DNA of 64,000 nt from positions 1-64,000 of the forward strand of contig NZ_RYDL01000004.1 in the NCBI RefSeq assembly GCF_003968755.1, written 5' to 3'. Within the stretch, counting starts at the first letter, position 1. Every line of letters begins with the position of its first letter. The position numbers were made by a program, and so were the translations under genes. The notes below the pieces were generated by a model, which had not been told where the DNA came from, searched no databases, and saw nothing but the letters and a program-made list of their open reading frames with translations. The DNA comes from Flavobacterium sp. RSP15 (GTDB lineage: Bacteria; Bacteroidota; Bacteroidia; Flavobacteriales; Flavobacteriaceae). This document shows positions 35,988-44,752 of the stretch, piece after piece.

Positions 35988-36791
35988 TTACAAATTATAA
36001 TGGCTCATCAGCATTTTTTCATATACTTTATCTGGTAAAATTCTTTTCAAAACAATTGAAAATTTTTGCAAAAAAACGCCCACTTTATAATGAATTTTAG
36101 GTTCCGGAGTTTGGATAATCTGATAGACCGCTTCGGCCATTTTATTTGGATTACTGCCGCTATCCACATGTTCATCCATCGTTTTCAATGTGTTTCCGTA
36201 CTGAGCTTCGTAAGCGGAACCCCTTAGTACCGGGGCATGAAAACGTCCCGAAGCAATATTTGTCGCAAAATCTCCCGGAGCTACATTCGTAATATGAACG
36301 CCAAAGGATTTCACTTCCATTCGCAACGCTTCAGTGATGAGTTCAAGGGCACCCTTTGAAGCAGAATAAACACTTCGATACGGCAAACCCATATATCCCG
36401 CAATAGAAGTCACATTGATGATTAATCCTGATTGCTGTGTACGCATTTGTGGTAATACTGCTTTCATTACCTCAATTGGGCCAAAAAGATTAGTCTCAAA
36501 ATTATTCTTAATTTCATGTGTCGGAATTTCTTCCAATGGTCCCGTAATCCCAACACCAGCGTTGTTAATGACAACATCAAGCCTTCCGGAGGTCGCAATC
36601 ACTTTGGCTACAGCTGCCTGAATCGAATCCGAATCCTGAACATCTAAAGCAATTAGAGGAAAAATAGAATTTAAAATTCGTTCCGGATTTCTACTAGTTC
36701 CGTACACAACAAAACCTTTATGGTGTAAAAACTCGCCAATAGATTTCCCTATTCCTGAAGAACCGCCTGTTATTAAAACTACTTTATTCAT
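35988..36791 (-). CDS. short-chain dehydrogenase/reductase
   Basis: A 267-aa classical SDR. The NAD(P)-binding motif is TGGSSGIGKSIGEF (residues ~8-21), followed by VVINNAGVGITGPLEE (NNAG), the catalytic Ser-Tyr-Lys in VTSIAGYMGLPYRSVYSASKGALE, and PGDFATNI after it. The substrate cannot be read. Enzymes of this subgroup act on steroids, retinoids or keto-acyl compounds. It is cytoplasmic. It lies between palindromic element B and the SRP RNA gene, whose terminator stands immediately upstream of its start, so the two are separate transcripts. Confidence 0.88.
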   Translation of the reverse strand: MNKVVLITGGSSGIGKSIGEFLHHKGFVVYGTSRNPERILNSIFPLIALDVQDSDSIQAAVAKVIATSGRLDVVINNAGVGITGPLEEIPTHEIKNNFETNLFGPIEVMKAVLPQMRTQQSGLIINVTSIAGYMGLPYRSVYSASKGALELITEALRMEVKSFGVHITNVAPGDFATNIASGRFHAPVLRGSAYEAQYGNTLKTMDEHVDSGSNPNKMAEAVYQIIQTPEPKIHYKVGVFLQKFSIVLKRILPDKVYEKMLMSHYNL

Positions 36792-36827
36792 GATTACTGA
36801 TGTTTGCTGTACGAAAGGTCCAAAAAT

Positions 36828-36850
36828 AAAAAAATCCTCCCGAAGGAAGA
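36828..36850 (-). terminator. UUCG-loop terminator of the SRP RNA
   Basis: On the minus strand TCTTCCTTCGGGAGGATTTT forms a six-base stem closed by a C(UUCG)G tetraloop and ends in a T7 run. It is ~55 bases beyond the 3' end of the SRP RNA and before the SDR start codon. Confidence 0.7.
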
Positions 36851-36906
36851 CTACTTATTTGTGTGAATTTAGAAAAGAATCTGAAATAAATTCAGATTAA
36901 AAAAAT

Positions 36907-36999
36907 GGCAAGCGACCTACATCGCACCGCTCAACCACGTACCCTTGCTATGTTCCCATCCTGGGGGAGTCTGCAGGAGCTGGTCGTGTAGGACTTGCC
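36907..36999 (-). ncRNA. ffs: signal recognition particle RNA (small 4.5S type)
   Basis: The minus strand gives a 93-base RNA whose ends pair (GGCAAG at the 5' end, CTTGCC at the 3' end). Its apical part carries the SRP helix-8 consensus CCAGG, then GGGAAC as tetraloop region, then AGCAAGGG. The plus strand has the complement and does not fit. The SRP RNA binds Ffh and targets membrane proteins. A canonical promoter (37004-37033) puts the first base at ~36999 (GGCAAG), and a UUCG hairpin with a T-run follows. It is an independent transcription unit between the SDR gene and the glutaminyl cyclase gene. Confidence 0.9.
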
Positions 37000-37003
37000 G
37001 GTG

Positions 37004-37033
37004 CAAATATACAATCTTTTTATATTTTCACAA
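37004..37033 (-). promoter_or_regulatory. full Bacteroidota promoter of the SRP RNA
   Basis: On the minus strand TTG (37033-37031) is followed after exactly 19 bases by TATATTTG (37011-37004), the Bacteroidota -33/-7 pair, and the RNA begins five bases further with GGCAAG. Confidence 0.8.
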
Positions 37034-37087
37034 GAGCTTTAATCATTAAAAAATAACGTTATATTGGGGGTATCAAAAATTCAAACA

Positions 37088-38164
37088 ATGAAAAATTATA
37101 ACTTCCTATCTATCATTTTATTAGGAATAACTTTAGCAAGTTGCAACGAGGGAAAAAAAGGCGAAAACACTTTATTTACCTTTGATAATTCTAAATTTTC
37201 AGCATTATACACCCCACAAGAAGTCCTTTCTTTAGCGATTTTGAATCCCAATTCAAAAAAAATAGATAGCATTATTTACTACGTCAATGATAAAAAAATT
37301 GCTTCTAAGAAAGGTCTTGATAAACTATCATTGGAATTAAAAGATCAAAAATTAGGAAACCAAGACCTGAAAGCTCTTGTTTATTATGAAGGACAAACCG
37401 CTGAGGCTACTGGAAGAGTAGAATTAGTTTCCGGCATTCAACCAAAACTATTAAAATATACCATTGTAAATACCTATCCGCACGACATTCAAGCCTACAC
37501 GCAAGGATTAGAGTTTTACCGTGACACGCTGTATGAAGGAACTGGAAACGGTTCTGGAAACAGTTCTGGAATAAAAGGGATTTCGAGTTTAAGAAAAACA
37601 AACTATAAAACTGGAGAAATATATAAAAAAGTAGAACTGGCTGACAATTATTTTGGGGAAGGAATTACGATTCTCAACAACAAAGTATACCAACTGACCT
37701 GGCAAAACAATGAAGGATATGTGTATAATGCTGATACTTTCAAAAAAGAAAAAACGTTCCCCTATTTCAAATCAATTGAAGGTTGGGGATTAACAAATGA
37801 CGGAACTTATTTATACCAATCAGACGGAACCGAAAAAATTTGGATCATTGATCCAACCACATTCAAAGAAGTAGATTACTTGAACGTATATTCCTTTGAA
37901 ACAAAAATAAAAGCAATCAATGAACTCGAATGGATTAATGGTAAAATTTATGGAAATGTGTACCAGAAAGATGCCATTGCAGTCATTAATCCTAAAAATG
38001 GAGCCGTTGAAGCAATTATCAATCTTGCTGATTTGAAGAAAAAAATTACCCAATTACCTGATACAGATGTCCTAAACGGAATTGCCTACAACCCAAAAAC
38101 CAAAACCATTTTTGTGACCGGAAAAAACTGGGATAAAATGTTTGAAATCAAAGTTTCTGAATAA
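37088..38164 (+). CDS. glutaminyl-peptide cyclotransferase lipoprotein
   Basis: I use ATG 37088 (358 aa). An upstream TTG at 37064 would put eight residues before a clear lipoprotein signal. The lipobox LASC (Cys18 of this form) predicts a lipidated cell-envelope protein. From ~125 the sequence has YPHDIQAYTQGLEFYRDTLY, NYKTGEIYKKVELADNYFGE, ITILNNKVYQLTW and NELEWINGKIYGN, which are hallmarks of the plant-type (beta-propeller) glutaminyl cyclase family. These convert N-terminal Gln to pyroglutamate in peptides or proteins. The N-terminal ~100 residues are a separate beta-rich part. hutI starts 11 bases after its stop, so they are co-transcribed. Confidence 0.85.
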   Translation: MKNYNFLSIILLGITLASCNEGKKGENTLFTFDNSKFSALYTPQEVLSLAILNPNSKKIDSIIYYVNDKKIASKKGLDKLSLELKDQKLGNQDLKALVYYEGQTAEATGRVELVSGIQPKLLKYTIVNTYPHDIQAYTQGLEFYRDTLYEGTGNGSGNSSGIKGISSLRKTNYKTGEIYKKVELADNYFGEGITILNNKVYQLTWQNNEGYVYNADTFKKEKTFPYFKSIEGWGLTNDGTYLYQSDGTEKIWIIDPTTFKEVDYLNVYSFETKIKAINELEWINGKIYGNVYQKDAIAVINPKNGAVEAIINLADLKKKITQLPDTDVLNGIAYNPKTKTIFVTGKNWDKMFEIKVSE

Positions 38165-38175
38165 TTTTATATAAA

Positions 38176-39414
38176 ATGACAACGCTACTTATCAATATCA
38201 AAGAATTACTCCAGATTAGGGAAACTGCTATTGCTAAAGTTTCCGGTGCTGAAATGGCAATTCTTCCCACCATCAAAAATGCCTTTTTAGTCATTAGCGA
38301 CAACCTGATTGCTGATTTTGGATCAATGGTTAATTTGCCGGAATTACATGCTGACAAAATAATTGATGCCACTGGCAAAATAGTTTTACCTTCATGGTGT
38401 GACAGTCACACGCACATTGTGTATGCGGGAAATAGAGAACAGGAATTTGTAGATCGGATTAATGGCTTGACGTATGAAGAAATCTCCAATTGTGGTGGTG
38501 GAATTTTAAATTCAGCTACAAAACTCAACGAAACTCCCGAAGATGAAATTTATAACCAATCCAAGGTGCGTCTGGAGGAAGTCATGCAACTGGGAACCGG
38601 AGCTGTAGAAATCAAATCAGGATATGGCTTGACGCTGGATGGAGAATTGAAAATGCTTCGAGTGGTTCAGCGGCTATCAAAAAATTATCCCATTACTATA
38701 AAAGCAACTTTTCTGGGTGCTCACGCTTTTCCATTGGAATATGCAACAAACCATCAAGGTTATATCGATTTAATTATCAACGATATGCTTCCTGAAATTG
38801 CCAAAAACAAACTGGCAGATTTCATCGATGTGTTTTGTGAAGCGGGTTATTTTACTGTTGAAGAAACCCGAAAAATTATGGAAGCCGGAATTAAATTTGG
38901 CTTAAAGCCAAAAATTCACGTCAATCAGTTCAACTCAATTGGCGGAATTCAAGCAGGAATTGAATACAACGCGTTATCAGTAGATCATTTAGAGGTTATG
39001 AAACCGGAAGATATCAAAGCGTTGAAAAATACCGACACAATGCCTGTTGCATTGCCTTCTTGCTCATATTTTTTAAGCATTCCCTACACTCCCGCACGAG
39101 CAATGATCGCGGCAGGACTTCCTATTGCCCTTGCAACGGATTACAATCCGGGCTCTACTCCTTCAGGAAATATGAATTTTGTTGTAGCAACGGCATGCAT
39201 CAAAATGAAAATGACTCCCGAAGAAGTTATCAATGCTGCCACAATAAATGGAGCTTACGCCATGGGAATTTCTGAAACTCATGGAAGCATTACTATTGGC
39301 AAAAAAGCAAATCTAATTATTACAAAACCCATTACATCCTATTACCAGCTTCCATACGCTTTTGGCAGTACTCTAATTGAAACGGTACTGATTGAAGGTG
39401 AAATTATTTCATAA
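38176..39414 (+). CDS. hutI: imidazolonepropionase
   Basis: A 412-aa amidohydrolase of the usual HutI length. The metal motif is SWCDSHTHIVYAGNRE (HTH at ~75), with GGGILNSATKLNET, EIKSGYGLT, GAHAFPLEY, FCEAGYFTVEETR, VDHLEVM and LATDYNPGSTPS. These are the substrate and zinc/iron ligands of histidine-degradation imidazolonepropionase. It opens the imidazolone ring to N-formimidoylglutamate in the cytoplasm. hutG follows 1 kb downstream, but a convergent gene separates them. hutU and hutH are not in this window. Confidence 0.95.
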   Translation: MTTLLINIKELLQIRETAIAKVSGAEMAILPTIKNAFLVISDNLIADFGSMVNLPELHADKIIDATGKIVLPSWCDSHTHIVYAGNREQEFVDRINGLTYEEISNCGGGILNSATKLNETPEDEIYNQSKVRLEEVMQLGTGAVEIKSGYGLTLDGELKMLRVVQRLSKNYPITIKATFLGAHAFPLEYATNHQGYIDLIINDMLPEIAKNKLADFIDVFCEAGYFTVEETRKIMEAGIKFGLKPKIHVNQFNSIGGIQAGIEYNALSVDHLEVMKPEDIKALKNTDTMPVALPSCSYFLSIPYTPARAMIAAGLPIALATDYNPGSTPSGNMNFVVATACIKMKMTPEEVINAATINGAYAMGISETHGSITIGKKANLIITKPITSYYQLPYAFGSTLIETVLIEGEIIS

Positions 39415-39416
39415 AA

Positions 39417-39443
39417 AAAGAGGAACAGCACGTTCCTCTTTCC
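39417..39443. terminator. bidirectional hairpin terminator
   Basis: AAAGAGGAAC / GTTCCTCTTT (39417-39426 with 39432-39441) between the convergent hutI and coiled-coil genes, with an A-run on one side and a T-containing tail on the other. Confidence 0.8.
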
Positions 39444-39462
39444 TAATTATTTCAATTTTTGA

Positions 39463-40347
39463 TTATCTCAACACAAAACTTGTTTTTGAAACTAAAACAT
39501 CTTTATTAAAAATATTGATAAAATACGTTCCTTTAGCAAAATCTTTCCCTTTTAAATCCTCAGAAACTAGAATTGTTTTGTTTTCATATTTCACATTAGT
39601 TGCAAAACTGTATGTTAACGTATTCTCACCAAAATTTTCCGTTTTCTTGTCTCCTAAAACATTGTTTTTGCTGTCAATTACTTGTACGTAATACATTTTG
39701 TCACCGGACATAGCAATTTGATTTTCAGCAATCGTAAAATTAACTCTTAAAACATCGGCTCTACTTGCTTTGTCTGTTTCAATTTGTTTTCCAGAACTTC
39801 TTAATTTAAAAGCTGTTCCTCTAGTATTTAAAACCGTTAATTTAGATCCTTTTTCAACCGCTTTAGATAATTCTTCGTTTTGTCCAACTAATACTTCGTT
39901 GTATTTTTTAGATTCTCCCAAGACCACTACAGTACTGTCTCGTTGTGTAGTTAAGGTTGTGTTTTCTTTTTTCAACCCTTCATTTTCAGCCATTAAAACT
40001 TTCATATTTCCCTGCAAGGCATTGAATTGAGTTCTGTATTTAGATAATGAAGCTACATCCCCTTTGGACTTACTCAAATCATTCATCAAGTTTACTACTT
40101 TATCTCTTTCTTGAATTAACTCATCAGACATGGATGTGTTTTCAGCAATTGCGGCATCATACGTTGATTTTAATTCCTGCAAATCTTTCATAACCGATTC
40201 TTTTTCGGTCAATATCGTTTTCAATTCTGTTTTAACGGTATCTGCGTCGGAAGTCATTTTAAAAATGTAAACCAAACTCCCCACTAATAAAATAGCCAAC
40301 ACTGCTATAACCGCCTTAAGACTTGAACTGCTTTTTTGATTTTCCAT
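39463..40347 (-). CDS. membrane-anchored coiled-coil protein, unknown function
   Basis: A 294-aa protein. Residues ~12-30 are one transmembrane helix (AVIAVLAILLVGSLVYIFK) near the N-terminus with no cleavage site, so the rest is probably periplasmic. Residues ~35-165 are a long coiled coil of repeated E, K, L and T. Residues ~170-294 are a compact beta domain with VLNTRGTAFKLRS, TDKASRADVLRVNFTI, KMYYVQVIDSKNNVLGD and KGTYFINIFNKDVL. I do not know its function. Flavobacteria often have such proteins, and a surface-domain or scaffold role is only a guess. A -7-like TAAATTTG lies at 40370-40377. It separates hutI from hutG. Confidence 0.75.
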   Translation of the reverse strand: MENQKSSSSLKAVIAVLAILLVGSLVYIFKMTSDADTVKTELKTILTEKESVMKDLQELKSTYDAAIAENTSMSDELIQERDKVVNLMNDLSKSKGDVASLSKYRTQFNALQGNMKVLMAENEGLKKENTTLTTQRDSTVVVLGESKKYNEVLVGQNEELSKAVEKGSKLTVLNTRGTAFKLRSSGKQIETDKASRADVLRVNFTIAENQIAMSGDKMYYVQVIDSKNNVLGDKKTENFGENTLTYSFATNVKYENKTILVSEDLKGKDFAKGTYFINIFNKDVLVSKTSFVLR

Positions 40348-40447
40348 CTTTTAATTAATTTAATTTCTACAAATTTAACAATATATAACTAATGAATAAC
40401 GCAAGTTGATACATTTATATTATTTTTGGGAAAAAATATTTTTTTTA

Positions 40448-41485
40448 ATGGAAAAAATTATACGCTTTACAATTCATGATCTTGCAAAAATTACGAACCA
40501 CAGAAGTGGCGAGATAAAGTTTGGAGAAAAAATGATAACCATCCCAAAAGATGTTGATTCAATTGATTTTCTAACAACCTGTGAGGCTAAATATGTATTA
40601 TTTGGTATTCCCGAAGACATTGGAATAAGAGCTAATTTTGGCCGACCCGGGGCGGCTTCAGCTTGGGACAGTGCCATAAAAAGTATCGCTAATATTCAGC
40701 ACAATCGTTTTTGTAAAGGAAGTCAGTTAATTGTTTTAGGGCAATTAGACGTAAGTGAGAAAATGCAGGAAGTAGAACACCTTGATTTTAATGATATTGA
40801 TGATCGTTTTAAGTTAAGCCAATTAGTTGAAAAAATAGACAAAGATGTCTCTCATATCATTTTTAACATTATAAAATCAGGTAAAACTCCAATAATCATT
40901 GGTGGCGGACACAATAATTCATACGGAAATATAAAAGGAACTGCACTCGCCAAAGGCAAACCTATTAATGCAATCAATTTTGATGCGCATTCTGATTTTA
41001 GGATTATAGAAGGACGTCACAGTGGCAATGGTTTTTCGTATGCTTATGAAGAAGGTTTTTTGAAAAAATATTTTATTTTTGGACTACATGAAAACTACAC
41101 TTCAAAAAGTGTGTTGGATATCATTAAGAAAATAGAGGATCGAGTTCGTTTTAACACCTATGATAGTGTAAGTATTAGAAGAGAAAAAAACTTTGATCAG
41201 GAAATGGCGCTCGCTTCGGAATTTATAAATGATGATTTTTTTGGAATAGAGATCGACTTGGATGCGATTCCAAATATTGCCTGCAGTGCCATGACTATGA
41301 GTGGATACTCTGTGGAGCAACTTAGGCAATTTATATACTATTTTGCCAAAAATAAAAATGCTGCCTATTTACACATTTGTGAAGGCGCACCGGATTTAGG
41401 CGAAGAAAAAAACAATCATTTAATAGGTAAACTGATAGGCTATCTGGTGACTGATTTTATTAAATCGAACCAGCAGATTGTCTAA
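40448..41485 (+). CDS. hutG: formimidoylglutamase (arginase family)
   Basis: From ATG 40448 the protein has 345 aa. Upstream in-frame codons start earlier but give a non-family hydrophobic lead. Metal-binding motifs of the arginase/agmatinase fold are visible: GGGHNNSYGN, NFDAHSDFR (DxHxDxR) and IEIDLDAIP. GIRANFGRPGAA at ~60 is typical of the HutG branch. It hydrolyses N-formimidoylglutamate to glutamate and formamide. The neighbour hutI on the same strand supports this over agmatinase or arginase. The sequence TATTTTTG at about 40425 is a possible -7 motif but has no good -33. Confidence 0.85.
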   Translation: MEKIIRFTIHDLAKITNHRSGEIKFGEKMITIPKDVDSIDFLTTCEAKYVLFGIPEDIGIRANFGRPGAASAWDSAIKSIANIQHNRFCKGSQLIVLGQLDVSEKMQEVEHLDFNDIDDRFKLSQLVEKIDKDVSHIIFNIIKSGKTPIIIGGGHNNSYGNIKGTALAKGKPINAINFDAHSDFRIIEGRHSGNGFSYAYEEGFLKKYFIFGLHENYTSKSVLDIIKKIEDRVRFNTYDSVSIRREKNFDQEMALASEFINDDFFGIEIDLDAIPNIACSAMTMSGYSVEQLRQFIYYFAKNKNAAYLHICEGAPDLGEEKNNHLIGKLIGYLVTDFIKSNQQIV

Positions 41486-41543
41486 CTGGTTAAATGATAA
41501 ATTGCTTAAACGAATACCTATTAACCTAATCGATAAATAACAC

Positions 41544-41551
41544 TACCTTTG
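41544..41551 (+). promoter_or_regulatory. -7 promoter motif of DEAD-box gene
   Basis: TACCTTTG followed by GCAGC, matching TAnnTTTG, 45 bases before the start codon. No -33 TTG at ~19 bases upstream, so the match is partial. Confidence 0.4.
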
Positions 41552-41596
41552 CAGCATTATCTATGTACTTAATACATGATATTTAATATTTAAAAT

Positions 41597-42850
41597 ATGT
41601 TATTCGAAGATTTACCACTTTCAAAAAGTATACAAAAAGCCGTATTTGAACAAGGCTATTTAGAAGCAACTCCAATACAAGAACAAGCCATTCCAATCGT
41701 ATTATCAGGTAGGGATATGATTGGTTGTGCCCAAACCGGTACCGGAAAAACGGCCGCATTTGCCATTCCTATTATTCATCAATTGCATAGAATAGTAGGG
41801 TCCTCTAAAAAAGCAAGTCCAATCCGTGCTTTAGTCATCACCCCAACCCGAGAATTGGCCGTTCAAATTGGACAAAATTTTGACCAATATGGAAAATATA
41901 CAAACTTAGTGCAACTTACTATTTTTGGTGGCGTTTCTCAAGTGCCACAGGTAGAAATGCTGAAAAAAGGAATTGATATCCTGATTGCTACTCCAGGACG
42001 TTTGCTAGACTTAGTCAAACAAGGTTTCATCGATTTAGACCATTTGCATACTTTAGTCCTTGACGAAGCGGACCAGATGCTGGATATGGGATTTGTAAAT
42101 GATGTCAAAAAAATTGTAAAACTGACCCCTAATAACAGACAAACCTTATTTTTCTCGGCTACAATGCCAATGGCCATAAGAGAATTAGCCGAAATGTTTC
42201 TGAAAGATCCTGCAACAGTTACCGTATCTCCTGTTTCTTCTACAGCTGAAAACGTAGAACAACGCGTATATTTTGTTGAAAAAGCAGAAAAAAGAAATTT
42301 GCTGTATCATTTAATTAAAAACGAAAAACTGTCTAATGTTTTGGTTTTTTCAAGAACAAAACACGGAGCTGACAACGTTGTAAAAGCATTGCGCAAACAC
42401 GATATTGCTGCCGAAGCGATTCATGGTGACAAGTCTCAAAATGCCAGACAACGCGTTTTAGAAGGATTCAAGAATAAAGAAGTGAATGTTTTAGTGGCTA
42501 CTGATATTGCAGCCAGAGGAATTGATATTGATCAATTACCATTTGTCATTAATTTTGATTTACCCAATATTCCCGAAACGTATGTACACCGAATTGGCAG
42601 AACCGGTCGTGCCGGAAATGAAGGTGTTGCAATTTCTTTTTGTAGCAAAGATGAGCACCAATATTGGAAAGACATTCAGAAATTAATAAAAGTAGATGTA
42701 AAAACCGTAAGTGATCACCCATACGGTTGGCATTCAGGAAGTCCTGAAACCGCTCCCGCGGGAACTCAAAAGAACTCAAACCGCAGTGGTGGAGCTCATA
42801 AATCAAGAAAATCAGAGGTTTCCAAACAAAATAAAAAACGCTGGTATTAA
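41597..42850 (+). CDS. DEAD-box ATP-dependent RNA helicase (RhlE-like)
   Basis: A 417-aa helicase with the full motif set in order: Q motif (TPIQEQAIP), I AQTGTGKTAA, Ia PTRELAVQ, Ib GGVSQVPQ and ATPGRLLDL, II DEADQML, III SATMP, IV VLVFSRTKHG, V VATDIAARGID and VI HRIGRTGRAG. Helicase core spans ~1-375. The last ~40 residues are basic (HKSRKSEVSKQNKKRWY), probably RNA-binding. The short core plus basic tail is the RhlE-like layout. It remodels RNA in ribosome assembly or cold response. A -7 motif lies upstream and a very strong hairpin follows the gene. Confidence 0.92.
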   Translation: MLFEDLPLSKSIQKAVFEQGYLEATPIQEQAIPIVLSGRDMIGCAQTGTGKTAAFAIPIIHQLHRIVGSSKKASPIRALVITPTRELAVQIGQNFDQYGKYTNLVQLTIFGGVSQVPQVEMLKKGIDILIATPGRLLDLVKQGFIDLDHLHTLVLDEADQMLDMGFVNDVKKIVKLTPNNRQTLFFSATMPMAIRELAEMFLKDPATVTVSPVSSTAENVEQRVYFVEKAEKRNLLYHLIKNEKLSNVLVFSRTKHGADNVVKALRKHDIAAEAIHGDKSQNARQRVLEGFKNKEVNVLVATDIAARGIDIDQLPFVINFDLPNIPETYVHRIGRTGRAGNEGVAISFCSKDEHQYWKDIQKLIKVDVKTVSDHPYGWHSGSPETAPAGTQKNSNRSGGAHKSRKSEVSKQNKKRWY

Positions 42851-42875
42851 ATTTGTTATACTGACTTACATCTGT

Positions 42876-42915
42876 AATAAATCACTTTTTAACTGTCGTT
42901 AAAAAGTGATTTATT
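42876..42915 (+). terminator. 18-bp perfect hairpin after helicase gene
   Basis: AATAAATCACTTTTTAAC / GTTAAAAAGTGATTTATT (42876-42893 with 42898-42915). The U-run that follows is short, so it may act as a stabilising hairpin as much as a terminator. Confidence 0.75.
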
Positions 42916-42991
42916 GTTAACATGTTTTTTTAAGCGTTTTAATAAAAATATTATTTAAACTAAACGACCTTTATCTTATTGAATTTTAATA

Positions 42992-43240
42992 CTATCTATT
43001 TTTGTCATATACTAAAGAAATTACTAGGGAAAATTTATCCTTTTGAGTAATGGCTTTGTACAAGGCAATTTTCGAAATTTTCAAGGATTTTTCGAAATTA
43101 GCATTCTTTAGGTATTGTGAAGTTTGATCCGTTAATTTTACGATCTCATTATTTGATGCCGTTTACGTTTATGCAAGTACATCTTCACTGAAAAAGTTAA
43201 CTACAAATACTATTAACAACACAATATACACCTGATTCAT
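42992..43240 (-). pseudogene. fragment of a TPR-containing sensor/regulator gene
   Basis: One continuous minus-strand frame starts with ATG at 43240 and reads a signal-peptide-like MNQVYIVLLIVFVVNFFSED with VLA, then TAA, one codon, and a second TAA. It continues NEIVKLTDQTSQYLKNANFE and KSLKISKIALYKAITQKDKF, and ends at TAG 42992. The first TPR-like helix pair is the usual opening of the secreted TPR part of Flavobacterium sensor kinases and regulators. Two stops in ~25 codons and the loss of everything downstream show a dead remnant. The family is inferred from the pattern, not from a search. Confidence 0.6.
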
Positions 43241-43387
43241 AAGTGACTAAATTTAATCAAATATAAATTTATACGCCAATAAATAATAATTTATTTTAAT
43301 CAATTAAGTGTCAAAAGTGAACTATTTTGAACTCTGATGAATTTCAAATATATTAAATCCACTTCATGCTGTACAAGGAACTATTAG

Positions 43388-44674
43388 TTATAAAGTAATT
43401 TTTTTTGGTTTGTTTAATTTTCCGACAGATTTAGCAACAATAGTTGCTACCGTTGCATCACTTGTCACATTGACTACCGTTCTGCACATATCCAAAGGTC
43501 TGTCAATAGCAAAAATAAGCGCTAGACCAGCTTCTGGAATCCCAGCTTGACCAAGAACAATAACAAGCATCACCATTCCGGCACTAGGAACCGCTGCTGA
43601 TCCTATAGAAGCTAGTGTTGCCGTCACAACTATCATCAATTGTGTACTGAGGTCTAAAGCTTCCGGAAGCATTGCTTGAGCTATAAATATCGCAGCTACT
43701 GCTTGATACAAGCTAGTTCCATCCATGTTTACTGTTGCTCCCAGAGGCAAAACAAAACTGGAAACCTCTTCATCAACTCCTAAACGCTCGGTAACACATT
43801 CCATGGTAACGGGCAGTGCAGCTGCACTTGAACTTGTTGAAAAAGCCAATAATTGGGCAGGCGCAATGGCGTTAAAAAACTGTATTGGATTTACTTTTGC
43901 AAAAATCATTAATAAGCTTGGATAAAATACAAACACCATCAAAAACAAGCCAAGCAAAACTGTTAATCCATAGATTCCCAGCGCTCCTAATGTTGAAAAA
44001 TCTGGAATTTCGACCATCAGTGCGGCCATCAGTGCGAAAACACCAACTGGTGAAAAAAGCATGATAATGTCAATAATTTTCAGAATTACATCATTCAATC
44101 CCTTAAAGAAATCAACGACAGGTTTTGATTTTTTTTCTTCAATTAAAATGAGACCGATCCCAATTAAAATAACAAAAAAAATGACTTGCAACATACTTCC
44201 ATTATCACTTAAAGCTTTAAAAAAATTATCTGGTACAATATCTATCAAAGGTTGCAGTGGCCCACTATTTTTAGCTTTTACCGCCAATTCAATTTTTTGA
44301 GAAGCATCAACCGAAAAATTTTCAAGTAAGCTTATTCTGGATTCTTCTTTAATGTAAGTTCCGGGCTTAATTAAATTGGCTAACAACAAACCAATAATGA
44401 CTGCTATTACTGTGGAACATAAGTAAAAAAAGACTGTCCTTCCCCCTAATTTAGAAAGTTTAGAAATATCTTTTAAATCTGCTAATCCAACAATCAATGA
44501 AACCACAATTAAGGGAACAGCAATCATTTTGAGTAAGTTTATAAAAATAGTTCCAAAAGGTTTTATCCAGTCAATTACGATTCCTTTTTGTTCTAAGTTT
44601 TTCATTACTAATCCAAAAAAAAGTCCTAGAATCATTCCTAAAAGAATTTTCCAATGTAAAGCAAGTTTTTTCAT
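43388..44674 (-). CDS. dicarboxylate/amino acid:cation symporter
   Basis: From ATG 44674 the protein has 428 aa; a TTG nine codons upstream is the alternative. It has 8-9 hydrophobic helices of the DAACS (SLC1, GltP) fold. The N-terminus KILLGMILGLFFGLVM, KMIAVPLIVVSLIVGLA, the serine-rich hairpin FSTSSSAAALPVTMECV and the NMDGTSLYQAVAAIFIAQA segment are visible. The transported compound (glutamate, aspartate or C4 dicarboxylate) cannot be decided from this. It is paired with a second, diverged copy 79 bases upstream in the same direction, and a terminator hairpin lies between them. Confidence 0.88.
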   Translation of the reverse strand: MKKLALHWKILLGMILGLFFGLVMKNLEQKGIVIDWIKPFGTIFINLLKMIAVPLIVVSLIVGLADLKDISKLSKLGGRTVFFYLCSTVIAVIIGLLLANLIKPGTYIKEESRISLLENFSVDASQKIELAVKAKNSGPLQPLIDIVPDNFFKALSDNGSMLQVIFFVILIGIGLILIEEKKSKPVVDFFKGLNDVILKIIDIIMLFSPVGVFALMAALMVEIPDFSTLGALGIYGLTVLLGLFLMVFVFYPSLLMIFAKVNPIQFFNAIAPAQLLAFSTSSSAAALPVTMECVTERLGVDEEVSSFVLPLGATVNMDGTSLYQAVAAIFIAQAMLPEALDLSTQLMIVVTATLASIGSAAVPSAGMVMLVIVLGQAGIPEAGLALIFAIDRPLDMCRTVVNVTSDATVATIVAKSVGKLNKPKKITL

Positions 44675-44716
44675 AATTTTAAATTCATTTGAATCAGACA
44701 AACTGATATTTTACAA

Positions 44717-44748
44717 AAAAAACTCCTCATTATTTGAGGAGTTTTTTA
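44717..44748 (-). terminator. hairpin terminator between the two symporters
   Basis: AAAAAACTCCTCA / TGAGGAGTTTTTT (44717-44729 with 44735-44747). It follows directly after the stop codon of the upstream symporter gene (44753-46033), so the second gene has its own start. Confidence 0.85.
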
Positions 44749-44752
44749 TTAT

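Noticed and set aside
36434..36999. tRNA-like or riboswitch signal in the region of the SDR gene and SRP RNA
   Set aside because: The structured part fits SRP RNA on the minus strand. No T-loop GGTTCGA or riboswitch core was seen.
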